Shown here: positions 48,442 through 59,789 of the stretch, piece after piece
How the letters are laid out: the number at the start of each line of letters is the position of its first letter
Numbering within the stretch: the first letter of the stretch is position 1
Assembly: GCA_035048495.1 (NCBI GenBank)
Contig: CM068544.1
Coordinates: 13,944,138 to 14,008,137 of the forward strand
Direction: 5' to 3'
Source: Euptelea pleiosperma
Taxonomy: Eukaryota > Streptophyta > Magnoliopsida > Ranunculales > Eupteleaceae
Length of the DNA: 64,000 nt
Made by a program: the position numbers and the translations under genes
The notes under the pieces: model-generated
Databases searched by the model: none
What the model was told of the DNA's origin: nothing
Seen by the model: only the letters and a program-made list of their open reading frames with translations

Positions 48442-49864
48442 CTATTGGGGGGCAGCTAATGGGAGCTGAGGCACCAATTCGCGACTCGAGCTCATCGGGG
48501 CATTATAGTTATAGGCGGGAGAATTAGTTGGGACAATCTGTTGGTTCTGAAAGTTCTGGGGAACTCTTTGCTGATTCTGAAATGTGCTCTGTTGTCCAGA
48601 GTATTGACCCTGTTGGAACTGCTGGTTTTGAGTAGATGGGTACTGACTCTGCTGGTATTGTCCCTGATTGAATTGCCTAATGGGTTGATTGAACCCAGGA
48701 GGATACATACTCGGAGGCTGACGTGGAGGTTGAGCTTGTGGTTGAGTAGACTGAGGCCTCCAAGAGAAGTTAGGGTGATTTCTCGTGTCAGGATGATAAG
48801 ATTGACTATACGAGTTCTGAGTGGGTGGTTTGTATGTGCTGAAAGCACAAACTTCTTCCTGAAGAGGATTAGACCATCCTTTATTCAAAGGACAATGGTC
48901 AGTAGTGTGGGAGGGTTGCAGACAAAGGGCGCAGGATTCCATAGGGCTCTCATGTCCTACATGCATGACTGGGGTCGAATGTTGAGTAGGCTTTTGTACA
49001 GACACAGCCAGTGCCGAGACTGACTTGCTCAACTCTCGAATGACAGATCGAAGCTCAGTATCAGCTGTAGCATCATGTCCCTTGGTTGTCCTTTGGACTG
49101 AAGTGGTTCGACTGAACTCTGAGTCAGTCGTCCAATGTTGAGAGTTTTCTCCTAACTCTCCCAAGAATTTGTATGCATCGGTCGGAGTTTGGTGCAGGAA
49201 TTTTCCTTGGCACATTGACTCTACCATGGTCCGGGACTCATCAGTAAGTCCCTTATAGAAGACGTGGACAAGATTGCCCTTGTCGATGCTATGGTGGGGA
49301 CACTTGTCAGGTAGCCTTGGAATCGGACTTCTGTCGGAAGTCCTGGATGAGTTGCTTCATTTGGTTGGTCCGAGTCATGGGGTAGAATTTAGACATGAAT
49401 TTGCCCACCAAGTCTTTCCAACTGCTGATTGAATCAGCGGGTAAGGAGTAGAGCCAATCAGAGGCTCGGTCTTTGAGCGAGAATGGAAAAACTCGCAGAC
49501 GCACATTGTCATCATCGAGGTTCCGATTCTTGAAAAGTAGGATGACATGTTGGAATTCCCGAATATGGGAATATGGGTCTTCTCTTGGGAGACCACAAAA
49601 GGTTGGCAGCATTTGGATCGTCTGTGGTCTGATCTCAAACTGTACTGCCGTAGTAGGTGGGAGAATAATGCAAGTGGGCGGATTCGCAGAGATAGGGGCG
49701 AACATCTCGATAAGAGGTCGTTCGACTGCCATGACTACAAAGGTAGTAGTACTAGGGGAGGCGGGTGGAGAAAGAGATGGGGAAGAATTCAGTAAAGGAT
49801 CCATTGTAGGTACGTGATTCTCAGATCGAACCAAGCGTTTGTTCGGACGATTCCAAACAGGCAT
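48442..49864 (-). pseudogene. gag, copy 2
   Basis: Starts at the Met at 49864 (MPVWNRPNKR) and carries the same capsid region, CCHC knuckle (CALCLQPSHTTDHC) and Gln/Pro-rich linker as copy 1. A 28-bp deletion near 49325 and a 1-bp deletion near 49306 shift the frame within the capsid region, and a TAG at 48442-48444 replaces a Gln codon at the junction to pol. Confidence 0.9.
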
Positions 49865-51547
49865 ACGCGAATGAGGCAAGCTCTATACTTGGCAAAAAGT
49901 TGCCAGAGAGGAACACTATCCTAAATGATGCACACCAAGCACAGATAATCCTATTCTAAGCAATCAGGATATATTTTAGGAATTATCTTTGTTAGTTTTG
50001 GGGCTAGAGTAGATTATGACAGTGGGCGGACCACTAGTTTATCTTTTAACCGCCGGACTAACTGTTTTGCACTCAGAGGTTCTCACCAGGCTATACTCTT
50101 CAGAGCGAATCCTTTAGTACTAACTCTAGTTAACAACAAGGCAATCCGAAGCCTAGACAGACGTGCGGCATAATGGCTGACTTAAGTACGTCCTAGACTA
50201 ACCGGATATGTCAAGTGGATAAGAAGAGTGTTCCCTCGGGTTAAGCTAGGGTTGATGCGTGTTCCTAGTCCACACGTAACTAACCGCCGAATAGTCCAAG
50301 ATGCCACGTCGAGCTCAGTGTACTTGAGTAGCAGGGACTTATGGGTGTGTTAGACAACAGGGACCCACGCTCGTGGTCTTATTTCGATTGGATGTTAAGC
50401 GGGTTCGCTTTGCGTGGATTTTTCCTCGAACACCGGCTAATTGGCTCTAATTCTTGATTATTTTTAATTAAATGGAGCCTTGGGATCAAATCAGATGGAA
50501 TGATAAGGTGGGTGATGAAATCCCACCAGTTTCAATTTGGAGCTGGGTCTGCTCTCTTAGAGTTGATTTATTAATGGCCACGCCACGCAAGTCGAATAAG
50601 TTGTTACTAGAAAACAAATAGACATGCGGCAATGATTTACCGAAATTACTCTATATCGCACTCAAGGCGAGGATAGGGACTTACCTCCCGTGGGCCACGC
50701 CACGGGGTCACCTCCGTGGGTTAGGGAGTGGTATCCTAATGGGCTTGGGCCTGACTCCACCTCTTTGAGCTTTTGCTCTCTACCCACACTGGATCGTGTT
50801 CCTACAGAAAAGTAAGATCGCACGGTCTAGGTATTCGGGATTCTATTTGGAAGATCCTTGCCTTTTTAGGGTTCACAGAATAAGCATTGGATTTAGGCAA
50901 GTGTTTGAATTAGTTTCCAAATTCGAGATGGGTTAAAATTTAGGAATTTTCAGATTGGAAAATACCTAGATTGGAAAGTTTCCCGAACTGTAAAGATCTT
51001 TCAAGAAAGATGTGATTGCGAGATCCCTTACAATTTTGGGAAATTTCCCAAAATTGAAATTCTGCTAGATTTGGTGTGTTTCCTTTTTGCAGACTTTTCC
51101 AAATTCGGAAGATTTCTAAAGATAGAAATTCTTCTAAAGAGGAAACTTCTAAGAGGGGAAACCCTAATTAAGCAGAGTTTCAAGATTTTAGAATCTTTCC
51201 AAAAATCGCAAATCCTTGATTGGTGATTTCTAAAAATCTGCAAAATATAAAACCCTAATTTTTGTTTGAATTTTGATTTTTTAATTTTTTTGGTAATTTT
51301 CACTTAATCTAGGGTTTCTAAAAAACCTTAGAACAAGATCTAGCAGTATTTGGAAAGCGGTAAAATTCCTAATGCCTCGGCCTTCCGAGGCATTAAAAAT
51401 AGTAATTTAAAAATTGCTAAAAATCACTAAGAACACAAAATAGAAAGTTTTCCGAAAAGGTCGGGCTGGCCAAATTGAGTAGCATTCCGATTTAGCAACT
51501 TTCCAATTCCGTCTTTACGTCCTTTTTCGCACTCCCGAACACCCGAG
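49865..51547 (-). other. 5' leader of copy 2
   Basis: 1.68 kb between the primer site and the first gag Met, with no long open frame. It is conserved in copy 1 as far as that copy survives. Long leaders of this kind usually hold packaging and translation signals; none could be identified here. Confidence 0.65.
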
Positions 51548-51561
51548 CGGCAACGGCGCCA
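51548..51561 (-). promoter_or_regulatory. Primer binding site, tRNA-Asp type
   Basis: The plus strand reads CGGCAACGGCGCCA, identical to the 3' end of plant tRNA-Asp(GUC) including CCA. On the element's sense strand it is TGGCGCCGTTGCCG, two bases after the end of the 5' LTR. tRNA-Asp priming is known for Athila-type elements. Copy 1 has lost this site. Confidence 0.9.
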
Positions 51562-51563
51562 TT

Positions 51564-54165
51564 TGAAAGTAAGGTTTTTTCCGCGTCGTTGGTTACGGAA
51601 ACCCTAACTTCAACACATTTGTAAATTGATCCGATTCTTAAATCCTACAAAATTTTAGATCTGTATAGGGATTCGTGTCGGATGTCGATCCGCACTCGGG
51701 ATTAGTCGGATTAGCGCTAATTCAGAACATGAACTGACAGAATTTATCAGAAATTGCTAAAATTAAAAGGATGGAAGGGTGATGATGGTGGGATGGATTA
51801 AAACTTGATTGATTTTATTTCTTTTCTTTTAAAGCGATTGATATATTAGAAATTATGAATTAAACTAATACAAATAAAGAGAACGAAGAGCACTAAAGAA
51901 AATCCATTATAGTGAAGCAAATAAAATTTATTGAATCCAAACAAGTCCTTACAATGCTCAAACAAAATATCAAACAAATACTGACAATTCGAAAGAACTA
52001 ACAATTATCCTAGAGAGAGAGAGAGGGTTATAGAGAGAGAAAGTTAGAGAGAAGAAAAGAACTAGAGATAGAAAGAAGGGACATTTCTAGAGAGAGAAAA
52101 TAGGGTGAGATTTGAAGAAAAGACTTACCTTGAGAGGAGAGATTCTCACCTTACCATGGAAAATGGAGATGTTGTAACTCATGAGTAGCATGAATTGCAG
52201 CAAGTGATGGAGATCACCGTGAAATGATGCCGGCGTGCATAGTAGGCCGTTCGGCTTGGTGCTAATAGGGAGGGGCAGATCACTCGGTGGTGGAAGTTGA
52301 CCAAGAACGGGTCGTGAGGTGTAGGAGCATTCGGAGATGGTTGTAGATCACACTATGTGGTAGTGAAGGATGGTTCTAGATACGGTGAAAGGGAGGTGGA
52401 TGTTACGCTTCTCCAACATCCAGCAAGGAGGTGACCACCATTGATGGGCGGTACACCTGCTGGATTGGCTGCTAGGCGGTATGAAGGGTGCTGCACCACG
52501 TGGTCTTGGAGGAGCTGTAGAAGGTGGAACTTGTGGCTGGAGTTGATGAAGAACCTGCAAGAGGGTTGCAGGTCGAACCAGGCTAGGAACTGGCCGGAGT
52601 AGAGTTTCAGGTGAAGAGAACAGCTTACCGTTAAGGCAACAAGATGATGGAGGCGATGGTGCCATGAGTGGAGCAAAACCAGAAGATAGGGGCGTTTGAA
52701 GATGGTGGAGAATGTGTAGAGGAGAGATGTGGTGAGATGGGGTGGTAAGGTGAGAAGGAGGCGGTAGTGGAGAGTGAGTTGGGGACGGTGAAGAGAGAGA
52801 GATGGCCAGAAGGGGTGAACCAGTCCGGCGAACAGGCAGACGGCGAAGTTGGCGGGTTGGTGGTGTGCTGGTTCCGCTATTGACGCACCTGCAAGAAGGA
52901 GAGGAAGAAGAAGAAGAAGAAGAAAGGGAGGAGAAGAAGAGGAAGGGGATTGGTTGATGGGGTTGTGCAGGTGATGGCTGGAGTTGCAACCTGCAACTCC
53001 GGCAAAAACGCTAGGAAGAAGATGAAGAAGGTGGAGGAGAAGTGGAGGAAAACAGCCTCAAGAGGGGGAAAACGGGCAAGAGAGTTTTTGGGAGAGAATG
53101 GAAGAGATTGGAGGGGGATTAGGGTTCGAACAAACCCCTATCCTTCTCCTTTTAAAGCTCCCTATTTCCTTTAATGGAAATAGGGTATTTTTTGAAAATA
53201 AAAAATATGAAAAAATATATATATTTTTTTTTAAGTAAAACATTACTTTTCTATGGGGAATCTCCCTATTTAGTGGACCCCCCATTTTTTTAAAATTTAA
53301 TTAAAATTATTTTGAAATTCACGGGGTCCACTAACTAGTCGGACAGCGGGTCGATGATGATGGGCCCGGCTACTGGCCCACATGGATTGATGATGTCCAT
53401 CGTCTCACAAGATGATATGACAGACAGTCTGATGGCGATCGGATGGATGGTGACTTGATTGGGACCCAGATTGGTAGATCGATGGATCTAGAGAGATCCA
53501 ACGGTCCGATTGCTAAGGGAGATGAGATAGAGCCGATGGGCAGGAGTTCTGGGGTTAGGTCAGTAGATTCGAGGACCGAGAGATGAAGAGGGAGAGAATA
53601 CGGAGAGATGAGAGAGAAAGTATCAAAAAATAGAGAGAAAAGCACTGGCGGAGGGTCTGGAACCCTGGTCTTCACTATGACCATCCTCACGCTTCTCCAG
53701 TAGAGTAGACTATCATTCCTTGCTGACTCATGTGGCTTTAAACGCTTTGGTCCATCTTTTGGTCATTGGCTCTCCTACTCTCTTCGTTCTTTGGGCCGGC
53801 CTTTTGGTCCTCTTATTCAGCCCATATTTGGCCCATATCTTCTAGTCATAGCATGTGGGCTCTTTAAGCTTTGATAATGGGCTTTCCTGATCGATGTGGG
53901 CTCGCAAGTCTCGAGAATTGTCCCATCGGGGTTTCCTGCGACAGAAGAAGCGCATAATGAGACTCTATCAGAATGACTACATGTCTAGACTTCCGAAAAT
54001 GTGTTTAATGCATGCAAATATACCATTTCGTCCAGAAAAGTGTGTTCTACGCAACACAAGAGACTCTTACGTAGAAAAGTAGATAAATAGAGTATTTTAA
54101 CGTAGGAGAATGCAATAACGCTAAAAGGATAATTGTTTAAAATAAGCACTTTTGAGCGAATATCA
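51564..54165 (-). mobile_element. Right (5') LTR of composite, complete
   Basis: 2602 bp from TGAAAGTAAGG to GCGAATATCA, next to the GCTTC duplication (54166-54170). It has no nested insertion. One MSA word (53497-53506), palindrome and TATA-like block (53148-53185) and one hairpin (52978-53002). As the 5' LTR it would carry the active promoter for copy 2. Confidence 0.94.
53148..53185 (-). promoter_or_regulatory. Predicted LTR core promoter
   Basis: Palindrome at 53160-53185, then CTTTAAAAGG on the minus strand (53148-53157). Transcription would run leftward from about 53115-53125 into the leader hairpin at 52978-53002. Confidence 0.5.
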
Positions 54166-54170
54166 GCTTC

Positions 54171-56677
54171 CCATGAACAAGAGTTGGCCTCTCTTTAAGG
54201 TCCATGATTTTCTTTTTGTTTCTCTGTTTTTTTTTTTTTAACTTCATCTCTTCATCTGGATGCTCTGGTTCAATCTTCTGAACCAGAACCATTTCAGCCT
54301 TCTTCACGGTCATGGATGGCCTACTTCCAGCCATGTGGGGCCCATACAACTTTGCCCAACAATCTATAATTGCACCTGGTTCATTAATCAATCTGTATGG
54401 GCGTTATGCCCTGAACTATTTCAGTAGAAATGGCCCGAATTGGACTCCATTTTAGTCATTCACAAGGCCATTAATGGCCATAAAAACTGCCACAACTTCC
54501 TCTAATGAAAACCCCTTTAAATCATTTCATTTTCATTTAAATTAAATGGGCATCATGCACTGATTTTCTCATGTAAAAATGTCACAAAAACCCACTTTTT
54601 ATGGAAGAAAATATTTTAAAACATAGGCTGTACAGAAAGGGTCCCGTTTATCATAAATTAAACATATCAAATTTGATCCAAAATGGGTGAAACTAGATGC
54701 ATTTGAAAGCTTATCAAGTCTTCTTTAATTCAAGTATTTATTCAGCTCAATTGGATGAATATTGAAGGAGATATAAGCAAAACATTCAACATAGGTCTGA
54801 ACAGAATATAGGAAAAGGAAATTTCACAATTTCATGGCTAAAGTCTAACCAGAGGGTATAGTGATCTACCTGTTCAAATTGAAGGAAAATGGAGCAGGAG
54901 CTCCCACTTTTCTACAACTCCCTCACCCTCCAAAACTATAGCAATGGGTTTGGCTCAAGGCACTATGTGTTGTCTTTCCTATTCCCAAGCTCTAAATGTC
55001 TCATCATTTTTTTCTTTTTGTGTAGGTTCAATGGCTATTTAACTAGGATTGTTTGGGGTTTAATTTTCAGCTTGATAAGAAGATAATGTTGCTGGAGAAT
55101 GAGATGCTCCAGCAATAACAAATTTGTGTTTATTTTATTCTATAATCTCTTCCCTAAGCATAGTCAAATGGCTTCAACGCTTGGTTGGGTCTTGAGCAAA
55201 TGTAATACACTTGATTTACACCTCATGCCAACTCATTTGCATGCTGGTGCATGGCTACCACACGTCCCTAGCTATCTGTCTACAATAGGCAACATGCATA
55301 TAATTAACTCTTAACATGGAAAAATTACAAATTCATAAACACGTAGGACCTACACTCCAACTATTGCAGAAGTATCAATAACAAATAATCTTTCACTCCT
55401 TAGTAGCTAAAGCAACTAAGCCACTAGCATCCATAATAAATGGCAAGTGGTAGCTAAGAATAGCTTTAGTTAAAAAAAATATTCAAAATCTCATAAAACC
55501 AACATTAGTATTCACCATTCTTCCTTGTAGCATCAACTTCTTTCAAATTCCTATGGCCCTACACAACCCTCTACAAACAGTAACCGGTCCTCAAGAAAGA
55601 AGAGGTGTGCACAGGCCTCCAACTGCAAGCATGTGACAGACCTCCATATATTACTTAGATTGAAAAATTGAGCAAAAATGAATTTTACTTGGAAAGGGAA
55701 TTGAAATTTCTTACAGTAGTTCAACGCAAATATGGTGAATACTAGAGAAGCTTGATACAAGATCAACTAGGATCGACAAGATAAAATTATGATTTGGAAA
55801 GTTGACAAATGTACTAAATTATGCACAGAAGTAAAATAAACAAACCAAAATTATTGTCAATGAACAACAAAATTCTTTAATAAAAGTTCAAATTTCTTCA
55901 ATGCACATTTCCAAATCCTCCTCGAACACAAGCACCACAATTAATCTATCTATATCTAATCAGAAATTTGACAAAACAGTGATTTGAGGTTAGGTTCTAC
56001 TATTTTCTGAGCTGGGAGGAAGCGTAAGGATGACAATTGATACCTTAGGGGTGTGTCCAGCTGGGCATATAAGTGTCAGGGAGGACTGGAGCTGCAATGG
56101 TAACAATGATGGGGTTAAGGTATTTAGATGTGCAGCAGAACCTACATAAATTGCATTCATAGTGATGATCAATTATCATAACAAAATAGTATTTATCATC
56201 AGAGTAAGCTTCATCTTCAAGCATTCCAATTGATGGCAATATGAGGGAGCGAGTTATAAATCAAGTTTTGTTTTTCCATCACCATTAGTTTTGCTATCTA
56301 AAATTGTTACATTTGTGAAAAGTGGTTGACATCTCATGTTAAGATATCAAAGCAGAAATAGAAAATCTATAATGGACATGCCATTAGAACATCATGCATT
56401 ACACTGAAAGGATTGGAGCTCTAACATCTTAACTAGATATCTCGGACAAAAGGTTTAGCTCCTTTTAAGTAGAGAGGAATAAAGGTTACAAACACAGACT
56501 AGTCATTGTGTGACTATACCCATTGCAAGAAAAAATAAAAATGCAATAGTATGTACAGAAATAACAAGTTATTAAATTGATAATGTTCAAGTTCATAATA
56601 TCACAATATTCATCAGGCACATTCAGGTAGTTAGAAATAACTGTACACTTAACCATTCTCCATCCAAAATGTTAGTA
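54171..56677. other. Host DNA right of the composite
   Basis: AT-rich with no recognised gene. A possible 48-bp minus-strand exon at 56042-56089 is bounded by ATTGCAG and AAG|GTATC, but encodes nothing I recognise. Before the composite inserted, 54171 was joined to 16240. Confidence 0.45.
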
Positions 56678-57672
56678 ATTTGTGATATTCGCTCAAAAGT
56701 GCTTATTTTAAGCACTTATCCTGTTAGCGTTATCGCACTCTCCTACGTAAAACTGCTCTAATTATCCACTTTTCTACGTAAGAGTCTATCTCATTGCGTA
56801 AAACACACTTTTCTGGACGAAATGGTATATTTGCATGCATTAAACACATTTTTGGAAGTCTAGATATAAAGCCGTTCTGATTGAGTCTCATTACGCGCTT
56901 CTTTTGTCACAGGAAACCCGATCAGACGGTTCTCAAGACTGGTGGGCCCACAATCAACCTACAATGCCTTTAATCAAAGCATAAAGAGCCAGTGGACTTG
57001 GACAAAAAGATGTAGGCCAAAGACGGGAGAGCCAGAGAGTCGGAAAAGCCTGAGAGAAGATTAAGAGAGAAGGAGAGGCAAGCCCTCAAAGAAGAGACTA
57101 AGGAGATTAAAGCTTATCAACTAACACAAGATGAGGACTTGCTCAATTGGTAAAGCATGCAGAAGACCAAGTCAAAGACCAAGGTTCAAGCCCCTATACT
57201 ATCATTTTTCTCTTTATTTTGTAATATTTCTCTCTCTTCTCTCCTCTCTCTCTCCAAACCATCATTCTCTCTCTACTCTTGAATCCACATCATCCGATCC
57301 TCTCCCCTCCCTCAATCACTCAATTCTATGGCCTACCTTGGCCAATTTCCATTACTCGATCATCACCGTCCATCTCTACCATGCGATCGCTCAGTCAGTC
57401 CCCAATCATCCATTTTACCATCTCATAAATCCAATGGCCCTCATCACTTCATGTTCAATCCTATGGGCCTAAGCCAAGATGAAGTGCGGGCCCGGGCCCA
57501 TTACCCATGGCCCAGCCATCCAGTGGGACCCACATACCCAACATGGACTGGAAATGGCTGCTAAAGAAGGAAAGAAGAGAATTTTGAAAAGAATTTTTAA
57601 AAATCAAACATTTTTCAAAAAGGAATTTTTTGACTCAATCTTTTCAAAAAATGGAGGTATTTACATTTTAGA

Positions 57673-57860
57673 AACGTGGGTTTCTAAGTTAGGAACCCAC
57701 GGTTATATACAAAGGTTTTCTAGAAAAAGATATTTTGTGGAAAAGAATTTTTAAAAATCGTGGGATTCTAATCTGGGAACCCACGATTTTACCAAAAAAA
57801 TGAAGGAGAATCAAAAGATTTTTAAGAAACCGTGGGTTTCTAATGTAGGAACCCACGGTT
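57673..57860 (+). repeat. Three tandem inverted repeats in U3
   Basis: Hairpins at 57673-57704, 57754-57790 and 57828-57860, each with arms like CGTGGGTTTC and GGAACCCACG. The middle one has changed bases in both arms so that pairing is kept (AAATCGTGGG with CCCACGATTT). Confidence 0.85.
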
Positions 57861-57912
57861 CCTACCAAAAGATGGAAAATGAGCTTTAAAGAAATAGAAA
57901 CCGTGGTTCCCA

Positions 57913-57959
57913 TATATAAAGGGTGGAGATATCAAACCCTAGACCCCCCCCCCCCCCCC
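57913..57959 (+). promoter_or_regulatory. TATA box followed by C16 run
   Basis: TATATAAAG at 57913-57921 lies 53 bp after the last inverted repeat. A run of 16 C (57944-57959) follows at the usual distance of a transcription start, so the start would fall at or in the C run. Confidence 0.5.
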
Positions 57960-58885
57960 ACGTTTTGGAATAAGAAGAATTCCTTCTTCTTGCTGCCATT
58001 ACGCCCACACCACCAGCCGTTCCTCCATCAAGACCCCCAGCCATTCACTCAACGTTTTTGAAAGAAGAGAGTTCTCTCTTCTTGTAAAAACCTCCTCCCA
58101 AGCCGTCAACACTTTCTCCATTTTTTTGGATGGCCTGAGCTCTCTCCCACGTTTCTCTCCCAAGCCGTCACCACCATCACCAACAGCTCCCCAAGTTCGC
58201 CTGGTTCTCCTTGCCGCTGCTGCTGCTACTGCCACCGCCCCACATCTCTCCATTCACAACCCGAAAATCTCTCTCAAATCATATCAACTCTCCACGTTTT
58301 TGGCAATCTATCCATGTTTTTGAAAGCAAGAAAAGAACTCTATCTCTTCCAAAAAAATCCGTCCTCACCATAAACCCTAATCTCCATACTCAAATCAAGA
58401 GCCGTCCTCATCACCACTCCATTATCTTCTTCTCTCTCAAGCTGTTTTCAAAGAAAAAAAAAACCTAAAAAAAAAATCAAAAGAAGAAAAAAAAAAAAAG
58501 GAAGAAGAGAAGAAAGAAGAAGAGGACAATCACCACCATCCACCATTACCTCTCCATGCTGAACCACGGTCAGAGGTGGCTGGACTCCTCTTAACGTCTC
58601 ACTTCTCTCCCTCACCTGGTTCTCATTCGGCTAGATCTCCACCTTCGGGCGTCATCTTCTTCATCTACCATCACTGGCCGGTATTCCTAGCAGAACTCGT
58701 TCACCATTGTAGGTCTGCAACTCATCAACACACTACGCACCAGTTCGCCCTCCATATATCCTCATCTTCCAACGGCAACAATTATTACCACATCCTTCCT
58801 CCATCAAGGCCATCGCAATCTCCACATGCTGTGCAACATTCCAAATCATTGAACATCCTCTCTCTCCCCCTACAAGCAGCCACAC

Positions 58886-58920
<35 letters not shown>

Positions 58921-59789
58921 TAAAGAAGAATGAAGGTGGGAAGAGGTAAAGCTTCTTGTCTTTAGTTGCTGCCCATCCTTGCTGATTAGTCTCCACTCCA
59001 AGGTAAGAGTTCTCTTCTCTCTCTAGATCTCTCCACTTTCTCTCTCCCCCATATTTTCTCTCTCTAGGATAGCCTTCTTCGATGTTTCTCTCTCTACATT
59101 TTCTCATTTCTCTCTCTAATTTTTATGGTTTTCTAGGTTAATTTTTGAATTTAGTTTGATTTTGTAAGACTCATTGAGGATGAATAAAATTATTATTTTT
59201 GCATTTGTTAGTTTACTTTTGTGTTTTTGATTATTTGTGGTAATTTCTCTCTCTAAAAATCACTAAGAATGTTTTAAATCCATCACCATTCTCACCTCTC
59301 CATGTTTTCTTGATAAAAATCCGTCATTTCATGTCGTTGAATTACGCAAACTAACCCCGAGTGCGGATCGACATCCGACACGAGCCACTGTACAACCCTG
59401 TGATTTTTGCAGGATTTGAGTGAAAAAGAATCGGATAATTACAAATATTGTTGAGATCTAGGATTTTCGAAACCAACGACGCGGAAAAACCCTACTTTCA
59501 ATTTGGCATAATGAAGAGTTAGTAATGGGAAAGTTTATTGTCAACAAAGACTGGAACACCAATAAGCTGGTGAGGGGTACATTCAAGTTGAATATGATTT
59601 TGTTTAAAACTTTGAGACCAAAATCAGCACATGTAAAATATATTGGCATCTATTTTCTTAAGGTGGATCAAAAGGTGAGGCTGCAAGTTCCAAACAAATC
59701 AGAGACATGGAGATAGGAAAAAACTAGATTACCCCCCACTTGCAACTGACCAAATTTTCAACATCAAAGTGTAAAGAATGTCGTTTACC

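Larger units (their letters stand above)
16241..54165 (-). mobile_element. Tandem composite retrotransposon LTR-int-LTR-int-LTR
   Basis: Both outer ends are LTR ends, and both are flanked by the same 5-bp duplication GCTTC (16236-16240 and 54166-54170). Between them lie two internal regions in the same orientation and three LTR positions: left (16241-21124), middle (39115-42248) and right (51564-54165). A shared TSD means one insertion event; the second internal region is best explained by later unequal crossing-over between the LTRs of sister chromatids or homologues. Two further insertions (23600-26303 and 28490-34973) lie inside the left internal copy. All coding regions read leftward. By the order gag-PR-RT-RH-IN, the DLGA protease, the FMDD reverse transcriptase and a tRNA-Asp primer site this is a Ty3/gypsy element of the Athila group; no env-like frame is seen. 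Confidence 0.9.
56683..59500 (+). mobile_element. Solo LTR, subfamily A
   Basis: Begins TGATATTCGCTC and ends CCTACTTTCA, with a perfect ATTTG duplication (56678-56682 and 59501-59505). The 3' half (about 58500-59500) is nearly identical to the solo LTR at 3529-6378, but the U3/leader part differs: it has three tandem inverted repeats, a strong TATA box and a C16 run, and lacks the CCGGAGTTGCAG hairpin. It is the longest-lived or most rearranged member by sequence layout (inference). Confidence 0.95.
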
